A DNA stretch of 64,000 bases from Bacteroidales bacterium. Its GTDB lineage: Bacteria > Bacteroidota > Bacteroidia > Bacteroidales > UBA932. Below the pieces are notes generated by a model that had not been told where the DNA came from, ran no database searches, and saw only the letters and a program-made list of their open reading frames with translations. The stretch lies in contig JAAYCA010000007.1 of NCBI GenBank assembly GCA_012744435.1, forward strand, positions 20,735 to 84,734, in the 5' to 3' direction. The position numbers were made by a program, and so were the translations under genes. Shown here in pieces: positions 49,363 through 57,537 of this stretch (position 1 is its first letter; every line of letters starts with the position of its first letter).

Positions 49363-50396
49363 CGGCTACCGGCTTTTTCGACGGGGTACATCTGGGGCAT
49401 CGCCAGGTGATCCGCACGCTCGTCTCCTCTGCCCGCGAAAGGGGCGAGGAGGCGATTGTCGTGACGTTTGCTCCGCACCCGCGCGCCGTATTGCAGCAGG
49501 ACGCCCACAGTCTGCGGCTGCTGAATTCACCGCAGGAGAAGGAGGCGATGCTGCGGGAACTCGGTGTGGACCGGGTGGAGACCCTCCGCTTCGACCGCGC
49601 CTTTGCGCGCCTGTCCGCCGCCGACTACATCCGGACGGTCCTGATCGGCCGCTTCGGCGCCACGCTGCTCGTGCTCGGTTTCGACAACCGCCTGGGCTCC
49701 GACCGTCTCACCCCCGATTCCATCAAACCCCTCGCCGAATCCCTCGGGCTCGAAGTCATCGTCGTCCCTCCGGCTTCTATTGCAGGGCAGTTCGGCAGTT
49801 CGCCCCAGAAAACGTCCGGTTGCGCCGGACCCCTCCCATCTGACGATGGGCCCCTCGAAGGGCAGGCTACCGGGGCCCCCGAAAATACTTCGATTTTTGG
49901 GGTGGTCTTGCCGAGGGCGGCACGGTTTTCCGGGGCGACTGCCGAAGCTGCCCTTGCTGCACCAGAACCTGCGGAGGCGGTGAGCTCCACCAAGATCCGG
50001 AAGGCGTTGGAGGAGGGGAGCGTCGAGGAGGCGGAGGCGATGCTGGGCTATGCGTATGGACTGCGGGGCGTGGTGGTGAGCGGCAAGCAGCTGGGGCGGA
50101 CCCTGGGATTTCCGACGGCGAACCTGCGGCTGTACGATCCGATGAAGCTGATTCCGGCGCGGGGCGTCTATCTTACTGAAGTAGAGGTGCTTGGAGGACA
50201 ATACTGGGGAATGACCAATGTCGGTGACATCATTGAAACCCATATCTTCGACTTCAGCGAAGACATCTACGGCCTCGATCTGAAAATCCGCTTCCGCCGC
50301 TGGCTGCGCGCCATGCGCCCCTTCCACTCCCTCGACGCCCTCAAGGCGCAGCTCGCCGCCGACGAAGCCGCCTGCCTGGCTTTGCTTCAGAAATAG
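49353..50396 (+). CDS. ribF: Bifunctional riboflavin kinase/FAD synthetase with an in-frame insertion
   Basis: Makes FMN and FAD. The N-terminal adenylyltransferase has ATGFFDGVHLGHRQVIR and LLVLGFDNRLGSDR; the C-terminal kinase has YGLRGVVVSGKQLGRTLGFP, the substrate PTAN motif in FPTANLRLYD and NVGDIIETHIFDF. The protein is 347 residues, longer than the usual ~310. The excess lies between VIVVPPASI and VSSTKIRKAL, where residues ~144-203 are low-complexity and encoded by a palindromic DNA element (49781-49961). Both catalytic domains look intact, so the enzyme may still work. It overlaps glgP by 10 nt. Confidence 0.93.
   Translation: MAVAATGFFDGVHLGHRQVIRTLVSSARERGEEAIVVTFAPHPRAVLQQDAHSLRLLNSPQEKEAMLRELGVDRVETLRFDRAFARLSAADYIRTVLIGRFGATLLVLGFDNRLGSDRLTPDSIKPLAESLGLEVIVVPPASIAGQFGSSPQKTSGCAGPLPSDDGPLEGQATGAPENTSIFGVVLPRAARFSGATAEAALAAPEPAEAVSSTKIRKALEEGSVEEAEAMLGYAYGLRGVVVSGKQLGRTLGFPTANLRLYDPMKLIPARGVYLTEVEVLGGQYWGMTNVGDIIETHIFDFSEDIYGLDLKIRFRRWLRAMRPFHSLDALKAQLAADEAACLALLQK
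49781..49961. repeat. Palindromic MITE-like element inserted in frame in ribF
   Basis: The outer arms 49781-49813 and 49925-49961 are imperfect inverted repeats (core gggcag.ttcggcagt.cgcccc on the left, its complement on the right, ending in aaaac/gtttt). Between them lie two more hairpins, cccatc-tgac-gatggg (49836-49851 region) and ccccgaaaat/atttttgggg (about 49877-49902). The insert keeps the reading frame, adding about 60 codons at a surface loop. The nested palindromes suggest a mobile palindromic repeat; only this copy was noticed in the window. Confidence 0.7.
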
Positions 50397-50415
50397 CCTC
50401 TCATCTTTGCAGGGG

Positions 50416-50446
50416 TTGTTTTTTGTCAAATATTTTGCTATATTTG
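50416..50446 (+). promoter_or_regulatory. Promoter of greA (TTG-N20-TATATTTG)
   Basis: TTG 50416-50418, 20 nt, TATATTTG 50439-50446. The transcript would start about 50451, immediately before a hairpin in the leader. Confidence 0.7.
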
Positions 50447-50455
50447 CAACATTAC

Positions 50456-50488
50456 AAGGGTTCTGCCAGCGAGGCAGGACTCCTTTTT
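50456..50488 (+). terminator. Attenuator-like hairpin in the greA leader
   Basis: ttctgcc (50461-50467) pairs with ggcagga (50473-50479, one G-T pair), extended by aagg/cctt across a small internal loop, and followed by five T (50484-50488). It lies between the greA promoter and the ATG (50512), so it could stop early transcription. E. coli greA also has a leader terminator that yields a small RNA. Confidence 0.5.
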
Positions 50489-50511
50489 AGTTGAATGAAC
50501 GAAATCTGATT

Positions 50512-50982
50512 ATGGCAGAAGTACATTACATGAGCCAGGAAGGGCTGGACAAGCTCAAGAAAGAACTCGCCGAGGCGTTGGCTCAGCGCCCGGTCATCGC
50601 CGCGGCCATCGCTGAGGCGCGCGAGAAAGGCGACCTCTCCGAGAATGCGGAGTATGAGTCTGCGCGTGAGGCGCAGGGTCTGCTCGAGCTCAAGATTGCC
50701 AAGTTGCAGAACCAGGTGGTGAACGCGAAGGTCCTGGACAGTTCCCAGCTCAACTGCGAGCAGGTCCAGATGCTCAATACCGTCAAGGTGGAGAATCTGG
50801 GCAACCACCGGGTGATGGAGTTCACCATCGTCGGCGAGAGCGAAGCCGACTTCGCAAACGGCAAGCTCGCCGCCACCACCCCGATCGGCAAGGCGCTCCT
50901 CGGTCACAGCAAGGGCGAGTCCGTAGAGGCCAAGGCACCCTCTGGCATCCTCAAGTTCAAAATCCTGGATATCAAGTTCTGA
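50512..50982 (+). CDS. greA: Transcription elongation factor GreA
   Basis: Rescues backtracked RNA polymerase by stimulating transcript cleavage. The 156-residue protein has the N-terminal coiled coil with catalytic-tip acidic residues in KGDLSENAEYESAREAQG, then the FKBP-like C-terminal domain (TTPIGKALLGHSKGESVEAK). I use ATG 50512; a TTG seven codons upstream would add a non-conserved extension. The TGA overlaps the ATG of the HIT gene (TGATG). Confidence 0.96.
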   Translation: MAEVHYMSQEGLDKLKKELAEALAQRPVIAAAIAEAREKGDLSENAEYESAREAQGLLELKIAKLQNQVVNAKVLDSSQLNCEQVQMLNTVKVENLGNHRVMEFTIVGESEADFANGKLAATTPIGKALLGHSKGESVEAKAPSGILKFKILDIKF

Positions 50983-51389
50983 TGGCAACCATCTTTACCC
51001 GCATCGCCCAAGGCGAAATCCCGTCCTACAAAGTGGCGGAGAGCGAGGACTACTACGCCTTCCTCGACATCAATCCGCTGGCGCAGGGCCATACCCTGGT
51101 CATCCCCAAGAAAGTGGAGGACGACTATATCTTCCACCTCGACGAGCCGGCCTACGAGGGCCTCTGGGCCTTCGCGCGCAAGGTCGCGCTGGCGCTGAAG
51201 GCCGCCGTGCCCTGCAAGCGCGTCGGCGTGGCCGTGCTAGGCATGGAAGTCCCGCACACCCACATCCACCTGGTTCCCCTGCAGAGTGAGGGAGACCTGG
51301 ATTTCCGCAAGAAGCGCCCGGTCTTTACCCCCGAACAGATGGCGCAGACCGCCGCCGCAATCCTTTCCGAATATGAGAAATTGCAGTAA
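50982..51389 (+). CDS. HIT-family nucleotide hydrolase
   Basis: A purine nucleoside phosphoramidase-type protein of 135 residues. It begins TIFTRIAQGEIPSYKVAES, with DINPLAQGHTLVIPKK and the histidine triad HTHIHLVPL near residue 91 (catalytic middle His). It starts on the greA stop codon and is probably translated by re-initiation. The thioredoxin-fold lipoprotein gene begins within its last codons. Confidence 0.94.
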   Translation: MATIFTRIAQGEIPSYKVAESEDYYAFLDINPLAQGHTLVIPKKVEDDYIFHLDEPAYEGLWAFARKVALALKAAVPCKRVGVAVLGMEVPHTHIHLVPLQSEGDLDFRKKRPVFTPEQMAQTAAAILSEYEKLQ

Positions 51390-52473
51390 GTTGTTCTGGG
51401 CCGCCCTGGCGGCGTTGTCCCTTTCCGCCTGCGCCGACAAGGCTGTCATCCGCGGTACCATTGCTGACGCGCCCGACAGTAAGATCGTAGTCAAGCAGTT
51501 GGATATCAATACGTATCGTAATGTCGATACCCTGAAAACGGGAGCGGACGGCTCTTTCAGATATGAGGTGAAGGTGGCCGCCGGCCAGCCGGAGTTCGTG
51601 TATCTGTTCTATGGCGACACCCGCATTGCCGGACTTCTGCTTGAGAAGGGCGAGAAGGCGGTCGTGCACGCCGACACGCTCGGCCGCTACACCGTCGAGG
51701 GTTCCGAAGGCTCCGCCGAGCTGGCGAAGGTGGACAAGGCGTATGCCGACTTCATCGCCGCGCTCGCGGCGAATTCGTCCGAGCCGACCCAGATGACCCG
51801 GCTTTATCTGCAGCATTACCGTGAGTGCGTCCGCTACGTGCTGGAGCACCCCTTCTCGCTCACCACGGTCCCCGTGTTCTTCGAGCAGCTGGGCGACAAT
51901 CCGGTGTTCTCGCAGGAGACGGACGGCCTCCTGTTCCGCCAGGGCGCCGACTCCCTCAAGACAATCTATCCGAATTCGCGCTACGTCAAGGCGTTGGACC
52001 GGGAGGCCGCGCGCCGGATGCGTATTCTCGAAGTGGTCAACCAGGTCCGGAATGCTCCGGAAGCATCCTTCCCGGACATCATCCTGCCGGACACCAAGGG
52101 CGAGAAGCGCCCGCTGAGCGCCGTGGATGCCAAGGTGGTCCTGGTGCATTTCTGGGACGAGACCGACGCCGCCCAGAAGATGATGGCCTTGGACACGCTC
52201 CTGCCGATCTACGAGAGGTATCACCCGCGCGGCTTCGAAATCTACTCCATTTGCGTCTCAACGGACAAGCCCGAATGGGCGTCTTCCGTGCTGGGCCAGA
52301 AGCTGCCGTGGATCAATGTCTGCGACGGCCTGGGCGGGGCTTCTCCCGCCGTGGTCACCTACAATATCACCGAACTGCCCACCTCGTTCCTGATCGTGAA
52401 CGGGGAGGTCAGCACCACACCGGTCAGCGGTGCGGACGGGCTCCGGAAGGAGCTTGCAAAGTTGCTTCGTTAG
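51373..52473 (+). CDS. Thioredoxin-fold lipoprotein (DUF4369-type N-terminus) lacking the CxxC motif
   Basis: A 366-residue lipoprotein from ATG 51373, with signal MRNCSKLFWAALAALSLSAC (Cys20). Residues ~24-120 are a beta-rich domain (VIRGTIADAPDSKIVVKQLD), as in DUF4369. The C-terminal part from about residue 225 has the AhpC/TlpA fold: FPDIILPDTKGEKRPLS, VVLVHFWDETDAAQKMM, then YSICVSTDKPEW and TELPTSFLIVNGEV with the cis-Pro. Where TlpA has WCxxC this protein has FWDETDA, so it cannot act as a disulfide reductase. It overlaps the HIT gene by 17 nt and its stop overlaps that of the convergent tsaB. Confidence 0.87.
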   Translation: MRNCSKLFWAALAALSLSACADKAVIRGTIADAPDSKIVVKQLDINTYRNVDTLKTGADGSFRYEVKVAAGQPEFVYLFYGDTRIAGLLLEKGEKAVVHADTLGRYTVEGSEGSAELAKVDKAYADFIAALAANSSEPTQMTRLYLQHYRECVRYVLEHPFSLTTVPVFFEQLGDNPVFSQETDGLLFRQGADSLKTIYPNSRYVKALDREAARRMRILEVVNQVRNAPEASFPDIILPDTKGEKRPLSAVDAKVVLVHFWDETDAAQKMMALDTLLPIYERYHPRGFEIYSICVSTDKPEWASSVLGQKLPWINVCDGLGGASPAVVTYNITELPTSFLIVNGEVSTTPVSGADGLRKELAKLLR

Positions 52474-53162
52474 AATAGTTTCTTCCGGCTGACGGTCGCG
52501 ACGAAATCCTTCAGGTAGAAGGGCTCGAAGTAGGCGACGTCCCGGAAATGACCCGCCTTGAACTCCTGCAGCGCGGGCTGAAGCATCCCTGAGGCGGTGG
52601 GGCAGGTCTGCACGAAGCTGACCTGCGGTCCCGCGAGCAGTTCACGGCATTTGCCGGCCCCGTCGCCGATGACGAGCACGGGGCCGGCGCTGCGTTCGGC
52701 GCGGAAACTCCCGGCGGTGATCACCTGCGGCTGCACTTCGGTAAGCTGTTCGCCTTCCGGCGTGAAGACGGCGGTATAGACTTCCATGCGCCGGGCATCG
52801 ATCATCGGGATCACGCGATGGCAGCCTTCGGGCAGCCAGCCGTTGGAGCGGGCCTGATGCACCAGCAGTTCGAGCGTGCCGACCGAGAGGAGCGGGACGC
52901 CGGTGGCGAAACAGATCCCCTTGGCCGTGGACACGCCCACGCGCAGTCCGGTATAGGATCCCGGCCCGGCGCTGACGCACACGGCGTCGAGGTCCCCGGC
53001 CCGGAGTCCGCATTCGTCCAGCACTTCCTTGACAAACGGGGCGGTCATTGCCGCGTGTGCCCGGGGGCTTTCGCTTTCCCGGCTGGCCGCGATGCGATCT
53101 CCGTCGGCGATCGCCACGGAGCACAGCGAGGTGGACGTTTCTATCAGGAGGATCCTAGACAT
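52470..53162 (-). CDS. tsaB: tRNA threonylcarbamoyladenosine biosynthesis protein TsaB
   Basis: Partner of TsaD in t6A37 formation. The 230-residue ASKHA-fold protein begins ILLIETSTSLCSVAIADG and has AVCVSAGPGSYTGLRVGVST, the TsaB signature, then GVPLLSVGTLELL and MIDARRMEVYTAVF. I start at ATG 53162, which overlaps the stop of cvpA by 8 nt; the longer frame lies in cvpA. It ends by sharing stop-codon bases with the convergent lipoprotein gene (52470-52473). Confidence 0.95.
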   Translation of the reverse strand: MSRILLIETSTSLCSVAIADGDRIAASRESESPRAHAAMTAPFVKEVLDECGLRAGDLDAVCVSAGPGSYTGLRVGVSTAKGICFATGVPLLSVGTLELLVHQARSNGWLPEGCHRVIPMIDARRMEVYTAVFTPEGEQLTEVQPQVITAGSFRAERSAGPVLVIGDGAGKCRELLAGPQVSFVQTCPTASGMLQPALQEFKAGHFRDVAYFEPFYLKDFVATVSRKKLF

Positions 53163-53697
53163 GGGCGGCGGCGTCGGCGGCGGCAGCCGCAGCGGCAGGA
53201 TCGCTCCCGCCCGTGACAAACGACTTCAGGATGGGGAAGATGGTGTCGGCGGCGTTCTTGAGGGCATTGTATACCACGGCGTTGGCCGTGGCCTCCGGTT
53301 TCACGATATGGAGCGAACTGTTGAGCGTCTCGAACAGGAGGATGAGCAAGCCCAGGATGAGGGCGACCTTGAGGACGCCGAAGATCAGGCCCAGCAAACG
53401 GTTCATGAAGCCCAGGGACAGCGCCTTCATGGCGCTGGTGAGCAGCGCTCCGACCAGGTGAAGGAGGATGGCCACCACGACGGCAACCAGCACGAAGCTC
53501 ACGACATTCAGGATGGAAAGGTCCAGCGTGATGTACTGTCCCAGCCAGGGGCCCAGTATCTTGGAGAAGCGGAACGCGGCCCAGGCGGCGGCCAGGATGG
53601 CTACAAAATCGACAACTTGCTTGATGAAACCCTTGGAGATGCCGGTGACGATTGCCGGGATGAAGCAGAGCAGAAGAATAATATCCAGAATAGCCAT
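53155..53697 (-). CDS. cvpA: CvpA-family inner-membrane protein
   Basis: A 180-residue protein with four hydrophobic helices (ILDIILLLCFIPAIVTGISKG at the N-terminus, then VDFVAILAAAWAAFRFSKIL, VVSFVLVAVVVAILLHLVGA and LLGLIFGVLKVALILGLLIL), the layout of CvpA/colicin V production proteins. The C-terminal tail is soluble and Ala/Asp-rich. The family contributes to envelope stress tolerance; mechanism unknown. It is the first gene of a cvpA-tsaB unit, divergent from ileS. Confidence 0.88.
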   Translation of the reverse strand: MAILDIILLLCFIPAIVTGISKGFIKQVVDFVAILAAAWAAFRFSKILGPWLGQYITLDLSILNVVSFVLVAVVVAILLHLVGALLTSAMKALSLGFMNRLLGLIFGVLKVALILGLLILLFETLNSSLHIVKPEATANAVVYNALKNAADTIFPILKSFVTGGSDPAAAAAAADAAAHV

Positions 53698-53704
53698 GTC
53701 GTTT

Positions 53705-53735
53705 TTGGTTAAATGGGCAGAAATCGTTACATTTG
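53705..53735 (+). promoter_or_regulatory. Promoter of ileS (TTG-N20-TACATTTG)
   Basis: TTG 53705-53707, 20 nt, TACATTTG 53728-53735. The leader to the ileS ATG would be about 30 nt, too short for a T-box, and none is seen. Confidence 0.72.
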
Positions 53736-53752
53736 CGGGTTAATTGTAAGTG

Positions 53753-53783
53753 CAAAATTAGACAAAAAAATATGACATTCAAA
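53753..53783 (-). promoter_or_regulatory. Promoter of cvpA-tsaB (TTTG-N19-TAATTTTG, minus strand)
   Basis: On the minus strand TTTG (complement of 53780-53783) is followed after 19 nt by TAATTTTG (complement of 53753-53760). Its -33 element lies inside the first codons of ileS, so the divergent promoters interleave in about 80 bp. Confidence 0.7.
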
Positions 53784-56700
53784 GAATATAACGGCCTGGA
53801 CCTTGTTCGCGTGGGTGCGGAGGTATTGGAGCGATGGCAGCAGCGGCATGCTTTCGAGCGTTCGCTGACCCTGCGCGAGGGGGCTCCGGAGTTCATTTTC
53901 TTCGAAGGTCCGCCTTCCGCGAACGGCATGCCGGGCATCCACCACGTGATGGCCCGCTCCATCAAGGATGCCGTCTGCCGCTACAAGACACAGGCCGGTT
54001 TCAAGGTTCGCCGCCGCGCCGGCTGGGACACCCACGGCCTGCCGGTCGAGCTGGGCGTCGAGAAAAAGCTCGGCATCACCAAAGAAGACATCGGAAGCAA
54101 GATCTCCGTCGCGGAGTACAACCAGACCTGCCGCGAGGAGGTGATGAAATATACCGCCGAATGGCGGAGCCTCACCGAGCGTATCGGTTACTGGGTGGAC
54201 ATGGACGACCCGTACATCACCTATGACAACCGCTATATCGAGACGCTCTGGTACCTGTTGAAGGATATTTATGGCAAGGGCCTGCTTTACAAGGGCAAGA
54301 GTATCCAGCCCTACAGCCCCGCCGCCGGCACGGGCCTGAGCACGCACGAGCTCAATCAGCCGGGCTGTTACCGCGACGTCAAGGACACGACCTGCACGGT
54401 GCAGTTCAAGGTGGTGGGGGAGGAGGACCTCTATTTCCTCGCCTGGACCACGACCCCCTGGACCCTCGCGTCCAACACGGCGCTCTGCGTGGGGCCGAAC
54501 ATCGACTACGTCAAAGTGCGTTCCGCCAATCCCTACACCGGCGCCCCCGCGACCTACATCGTCGCCGAGGCGCTCGTCGGCACGCTTTTCAATGGCAAGG
54601 TCCCCTTCGAGGTGCTGCCCGGCAGCTGCAAGGGCCGCGACCTCGTGGGTCTGCGTTACGAGCAGCTGATCCCCTGGTTCCGCCCGGACGGCGACGCGTT
54701 CCGCGTCATCCCCGGCGACTACGTCAGCACGGAGGAAGGCACGGGCATCGTCCACATCGCGCCGACTTTCGGCGCGGACGACGCCAAGGTGGGCCGTGCC
54801 GCGGGCATCGCCGCCCTGCAGGTCATCGACCGCAATGGCGACGCCCAGGCGCAGGTGGACCTCCAGGGCCGCTTCTGCCGCCTGGAGGACCTCGACCCGG
54901 ACTATGTCGCCACGCACGTGAGCCCGGATTACGCCGAGTGGGCCGGCCGCTACGTCAAGAACGCTTATGACAGCACCCTCGGCCCTGACGACCCGACCCT
55001 GGACATCGATCTCTGCGTCATGCTCAAGAGCGCCGGCAAGGCCTTCAAGATCGAGAAGCACGTCCACTCCTATCCGCACTGCTGGCGCACCGACAAGCCG
55101 GTGCTCTACTACCCGCTCGACAGCTGGTTCATCAAGACCACGGCCGTACGCGAGCAGATGATGGCGCTCAACGACCAGATTGCGTGGAAGCCCGAATCCA
55201 CCGGCACGGGTCGCTTCGGCAAGTGGCTGGAGAACATTCAGGACTGGAACCTCAGCCGCAGCCGCTACTGGGGCACCCCGCTGCCCGTCTGGCGCACCGA
55301 GGACGGCAGGGAGGAGATCTGCATCGGCTCCGTGAAGGAACTGTACGGAGAGATCGACAAGGCTGTCGCCGCCGGCTTCATGGCCTCCAACCCGCTGCGC
55401 GACAAAGGCTTCGACCCGGACGACATGTCCAAGGACAACTACGACCGGATCGATCTCCACCGTCCGTACGTGGATGAGATATTCCTCGTCAGCCCCACGG
55501 GGCGGAAAATGACACGCGAGACCGACCTTATCGACGTGTGGTTCGACTCCGGAGCCATGCCTTATGCCCAGACGGGCCTGCGCGGCATGGACAGCCCGGA
55601 CTTCGGCTGCACGGCCGACTTTATCGCCGAAGGCGTGGACCAGACCCGCGGGTGGTTCTACACCCTGCACGCCATCCACACGATGGTCAGCGGAACGCCC
55701 GCTTTCCTCCGCGTGATTTCCAACGGCCTCGTGCTCGACAAGAAGGGCGAGAAGATGAGCAAGCGCCTGGGCAATGCCGTGGATCCCTTCCAGGCGATGG
55801 ACAAATACGGCGCCGACGCCCTCCGCTGGTATATGATGACCAACGCCCAGCCCTGGGACAACCTCAAGTTCGACGAGGCCGGGGTGGAGGAAGTCCGCCG
55901 CAAATTCTTCGGCACGCTGTACAATTCGTACTCCGTTTTCGCGCTGTACGCCAACATCGACGGTTTCGATCCGACGGCGGAGGCCGTGCCTTACGAGCAC
56001 CGGCCCATGTTCGACCGCTGGATCATCAGCCGGCTGCATACACTCGTGAAAGGGGCTGTGGCCGCCTACGAGGACTACGACATAACCACGGCCGGCCGCC
56101 TGGTGCAGGATTTCGTCTGCGACGACCTGTCCAACTGGTACATCCGGCTCAACAAGAAACGTCTCTGGGGCGCGGGGATGGGCGAAGACAAGCTCGCCGC
56201 CTACCAGACGCTCTACGAAGTGCTCAGGGGCGTGGCCCTGCTGGGCGCTCCGATTGCCCCGTTCTTCATGGACCGCCTGTGGCTGGACCTCGTGCCGGAC
56301 GCCGATTCCGTGCACTACTGCCCGATGCCGCAGTACGACGCCGCCCGGGTGGACCGGGCGCTCGAGGAGAGCATGGCCTTCGCCCAGAAGGCCTCCTCGA
56401 TGGTGCTCGGACTGCGCAAGAAAGTCGGCATCAATGTCCGCAAGCCGCTCGCCAAGGTGCTCGTGCCGGTCATCGACGACACGGTCAAGGAGCATGTCGT
56501 GCGCGTGAGCGAAATCTTCCTGACCGAAGTCAATGTCAAGGAGATTGAATTCCTGCACGACACCACGGGCATCATTACCAAGAAGATCAAACCCAATTTC
56601 AAGACACTCGGCAAGATCTACGGCAAGCAGATGAAGGAGATCGCCGCCGCGTTCGGGCAGCTCTCCCAGGAGGAGATCGCCGCCATCGAGCGCGCGGAGG

Positions 56701-57137
56701 CGGAATATATCCTGCACCTGCCTTCCGGCGACGTGACCCTGAACAAGGGAGACTATGAGATTAACTCCGAGGATATGCCGGGCTGGCTCGTCGCAACCGA
56801 AGGGACCCTTACCCTGGCTCTGGATATCGTCCAGACGCCGGAGCTGGTCCGCGAGGGCAATGCCCGTGAGCTGATCCACCCGATCCAGACCCTCCGCAAA
56901 GACAGCGGTTTCGAGGTCACGGACCGCATTCACACCGTCGTGTATGCCGACGGTGACGCCGCCGAAGAGATCCGGCAGGCGCTCTCTGATTATTCGGACT
57001 ACGTCGCCGCCCAGACCCTCTCGCTGTCTCTGGAGCAGAAGCCGCTCGCCGAGGCTCCGCAGACGGCCGCCGAGGTCGAATGGGGTGCCGGGACCATCCG
57101 GATCCATGTTGTCAAACACACTGATTCCCTTTCATAG
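53772..57137 (+). CDS. ileS: Isoleucyl-tRNA synthetase
   Basis: Charges tRNA-Ile. The 1121-residue protein starts at ATG 53772 (TFKEYNGLDLVRVGAEVLER); the upstream in-frame extension covers the promoter. The HIGH region reads GPPSANGMPGIHHVM, the form usual in Bacteroidetes and eukaryote-like IleRS. RRRAGWDTHGLPVELGVEKK follows, with the editing domain (WTTTPWTLASNTALCVG), KMSKS as GEKMSKRLGN near residue 660, and the anticodon-binding helical domain. It heads ileS-dksA/traR-lspA-GH3. Confidence 0.97.
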   Translation: MTFKEYNGLDLVRVGAEVLERWQQRHAFERSLTLREGAPEFIFFEGPPSANGMPGIHHVMARSIKDAVCRYKTQAGFKVRRRAGWDTHGLPVELGVEKKLGITKEDIGSKISVAEYNQTCREEVMKYTAEWRSLTERIGYWVDMDDPYITYDNRYIETLWYLLKDIYGKGLLYKGKSIQPYSPAAGTGLSTHELNQPGCYRDVKDTTCTVQFKVVGEEDLYFLAWTTTPWTLASNTALCVGPNIDYVKVRSANPYTGAPATYIVAEALVGTLFNGKVPFEVLPGSCKGRDLVGLRYEQLIPWFRPDGDAFRVIPGDYVSTEEGTGIVHIAPTFGADDAKVGRAAGIAALQVIDRNGDAQAQVDLQGRFCRLEDLDPDYVATHVSPDYAEWAGRYVKNAYDSTLGPDDPTLDIDLCVMLKSAGKAFKIEKHVHSYPHCWRTDKPVLYYPLDSWFIKTTAVREQMMALNDQIAWKPESTGTGRFGKWLENIQDWNLSRSRYWGTPLPVWRTEDGREEICIGSVKELYGEIDKAVAAGFMASNPLRDKGFDPDDMSKDNYDRIDLHRPYVDEIFLVSPTGRKMTRETDLIDVWFDSGAMPYAQTGLRGMDSPDFGCTADFIAEGVDQTRGWFYTLHAIHTMVSGTPAFLRVISNGLVLDKKGEKMSKRLGNAVDPFQAMDKYGADALRWYMMTNAQPWDNLKFDEAGVEEVRRKFFGTLYNSYSVFALYANIDGFDPTAEAVPYEHRPMFDRWIISRLHTLVKGAVAAYEDYDITTAGRLVQDFVCDDLSNWYIRLNKKRLWGAGMGEDKLAAYQTLYEVLRGVALLGAPIAPFFMDRLWLDLVPDADSVHYCPMPQYDAARVDRALEESMAFAQKASSMVLGLRKKVGINVRKPLAKVLVPVIDDTVKEHVVRVSEIFLTEVNVKEIEFLHDTTGIITKKIKPNFKTLGKIYGKQMKEIAAAFGQLSQEEIAAIERAEAEYILHLPSGDVTLNKGDYEINSEDMPGWLVATEGTLTLALDIVQTPELVREGNARELIHPIQTLRKDSGFEVTDRIHTVVYADGDAAEEIRQALSDYSDYVAAQTLSLSLEQKPLAEAPQTAAEVEWGAGTIRIHVVKHTDSLS

Positions 57138-57140
57138 TTT

Positions 57141-57533
57141 ATGGAAAAGATCCGTTATTCCGACGCTGAACTCGCTGAGTTCAAAGCCATCATCGAGGAG
57201 AAGCTCGCCAAGGCGAAGGCTGAGTACAACACCCTGCGCCAGGTCGTGATGCACAATGGCACCAACGACATCGAAGACACCACGCCGTCTTTCCGTACGG
57301 TCGAGGACGATGGCGCCTTCCAGCTCTCCAAGGAAGAGGCCAGCCAGATGGCCCAGCGGCAGTACAAGTTCATCCAGAATCTGGAGGCTGCCCTGGTCCG
57401 CATCGAGAACAAGACCTACGGGGTGTGCCGCGTGACCGGCAAACTCATCCCCAAGGAGCGGCTCCGCCTCGTTCCGCACGCGACCCTCACGGTCGAAGCC
57501 AAGGAGATGCTGGCAAAGCAGGGTAAGAACTGA
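57141..57533 (+). CDS. TraR/DksA-family transcription factor with reduced zinc finger
   Basis: A 130-residue RNA polymerase secondary-channel-type protein. It has an N-terminal coiled coil (LAEFKAIIEEKLAKAKAEYN; acidic NDIEDTT near the tip) and a C-terminal finger region YGVCRVTGKLIPKERLRLVP. Only one Cys remains of the four that bind zinc in DksA; the CRVTGKLI form is common in Bacteroidetes homologs. It starts 3 bp after ileS and 4 bp before lspA, the same order (ileS region, dksA-like, lspA) seen in related genomes. Confidence 0.92.
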   Translation: MEKIRYSDAELAEFKAIIEEKLAKAKAEYNTLRQVVMHNGTNDIEDTTPSFRTVEDDGAFQLSKEEASQMAQRQYKFIQNLEAALVRIENKTYGVCRVTGKLIPKERLRLVPHATLTVEAKEMLAKQGKN

Positions 57534-57537
57534 CAGC

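Noticed and set aside
53727..57119. 1130-codon minus-strand frame
   Set aside because: Shadow of ileS.
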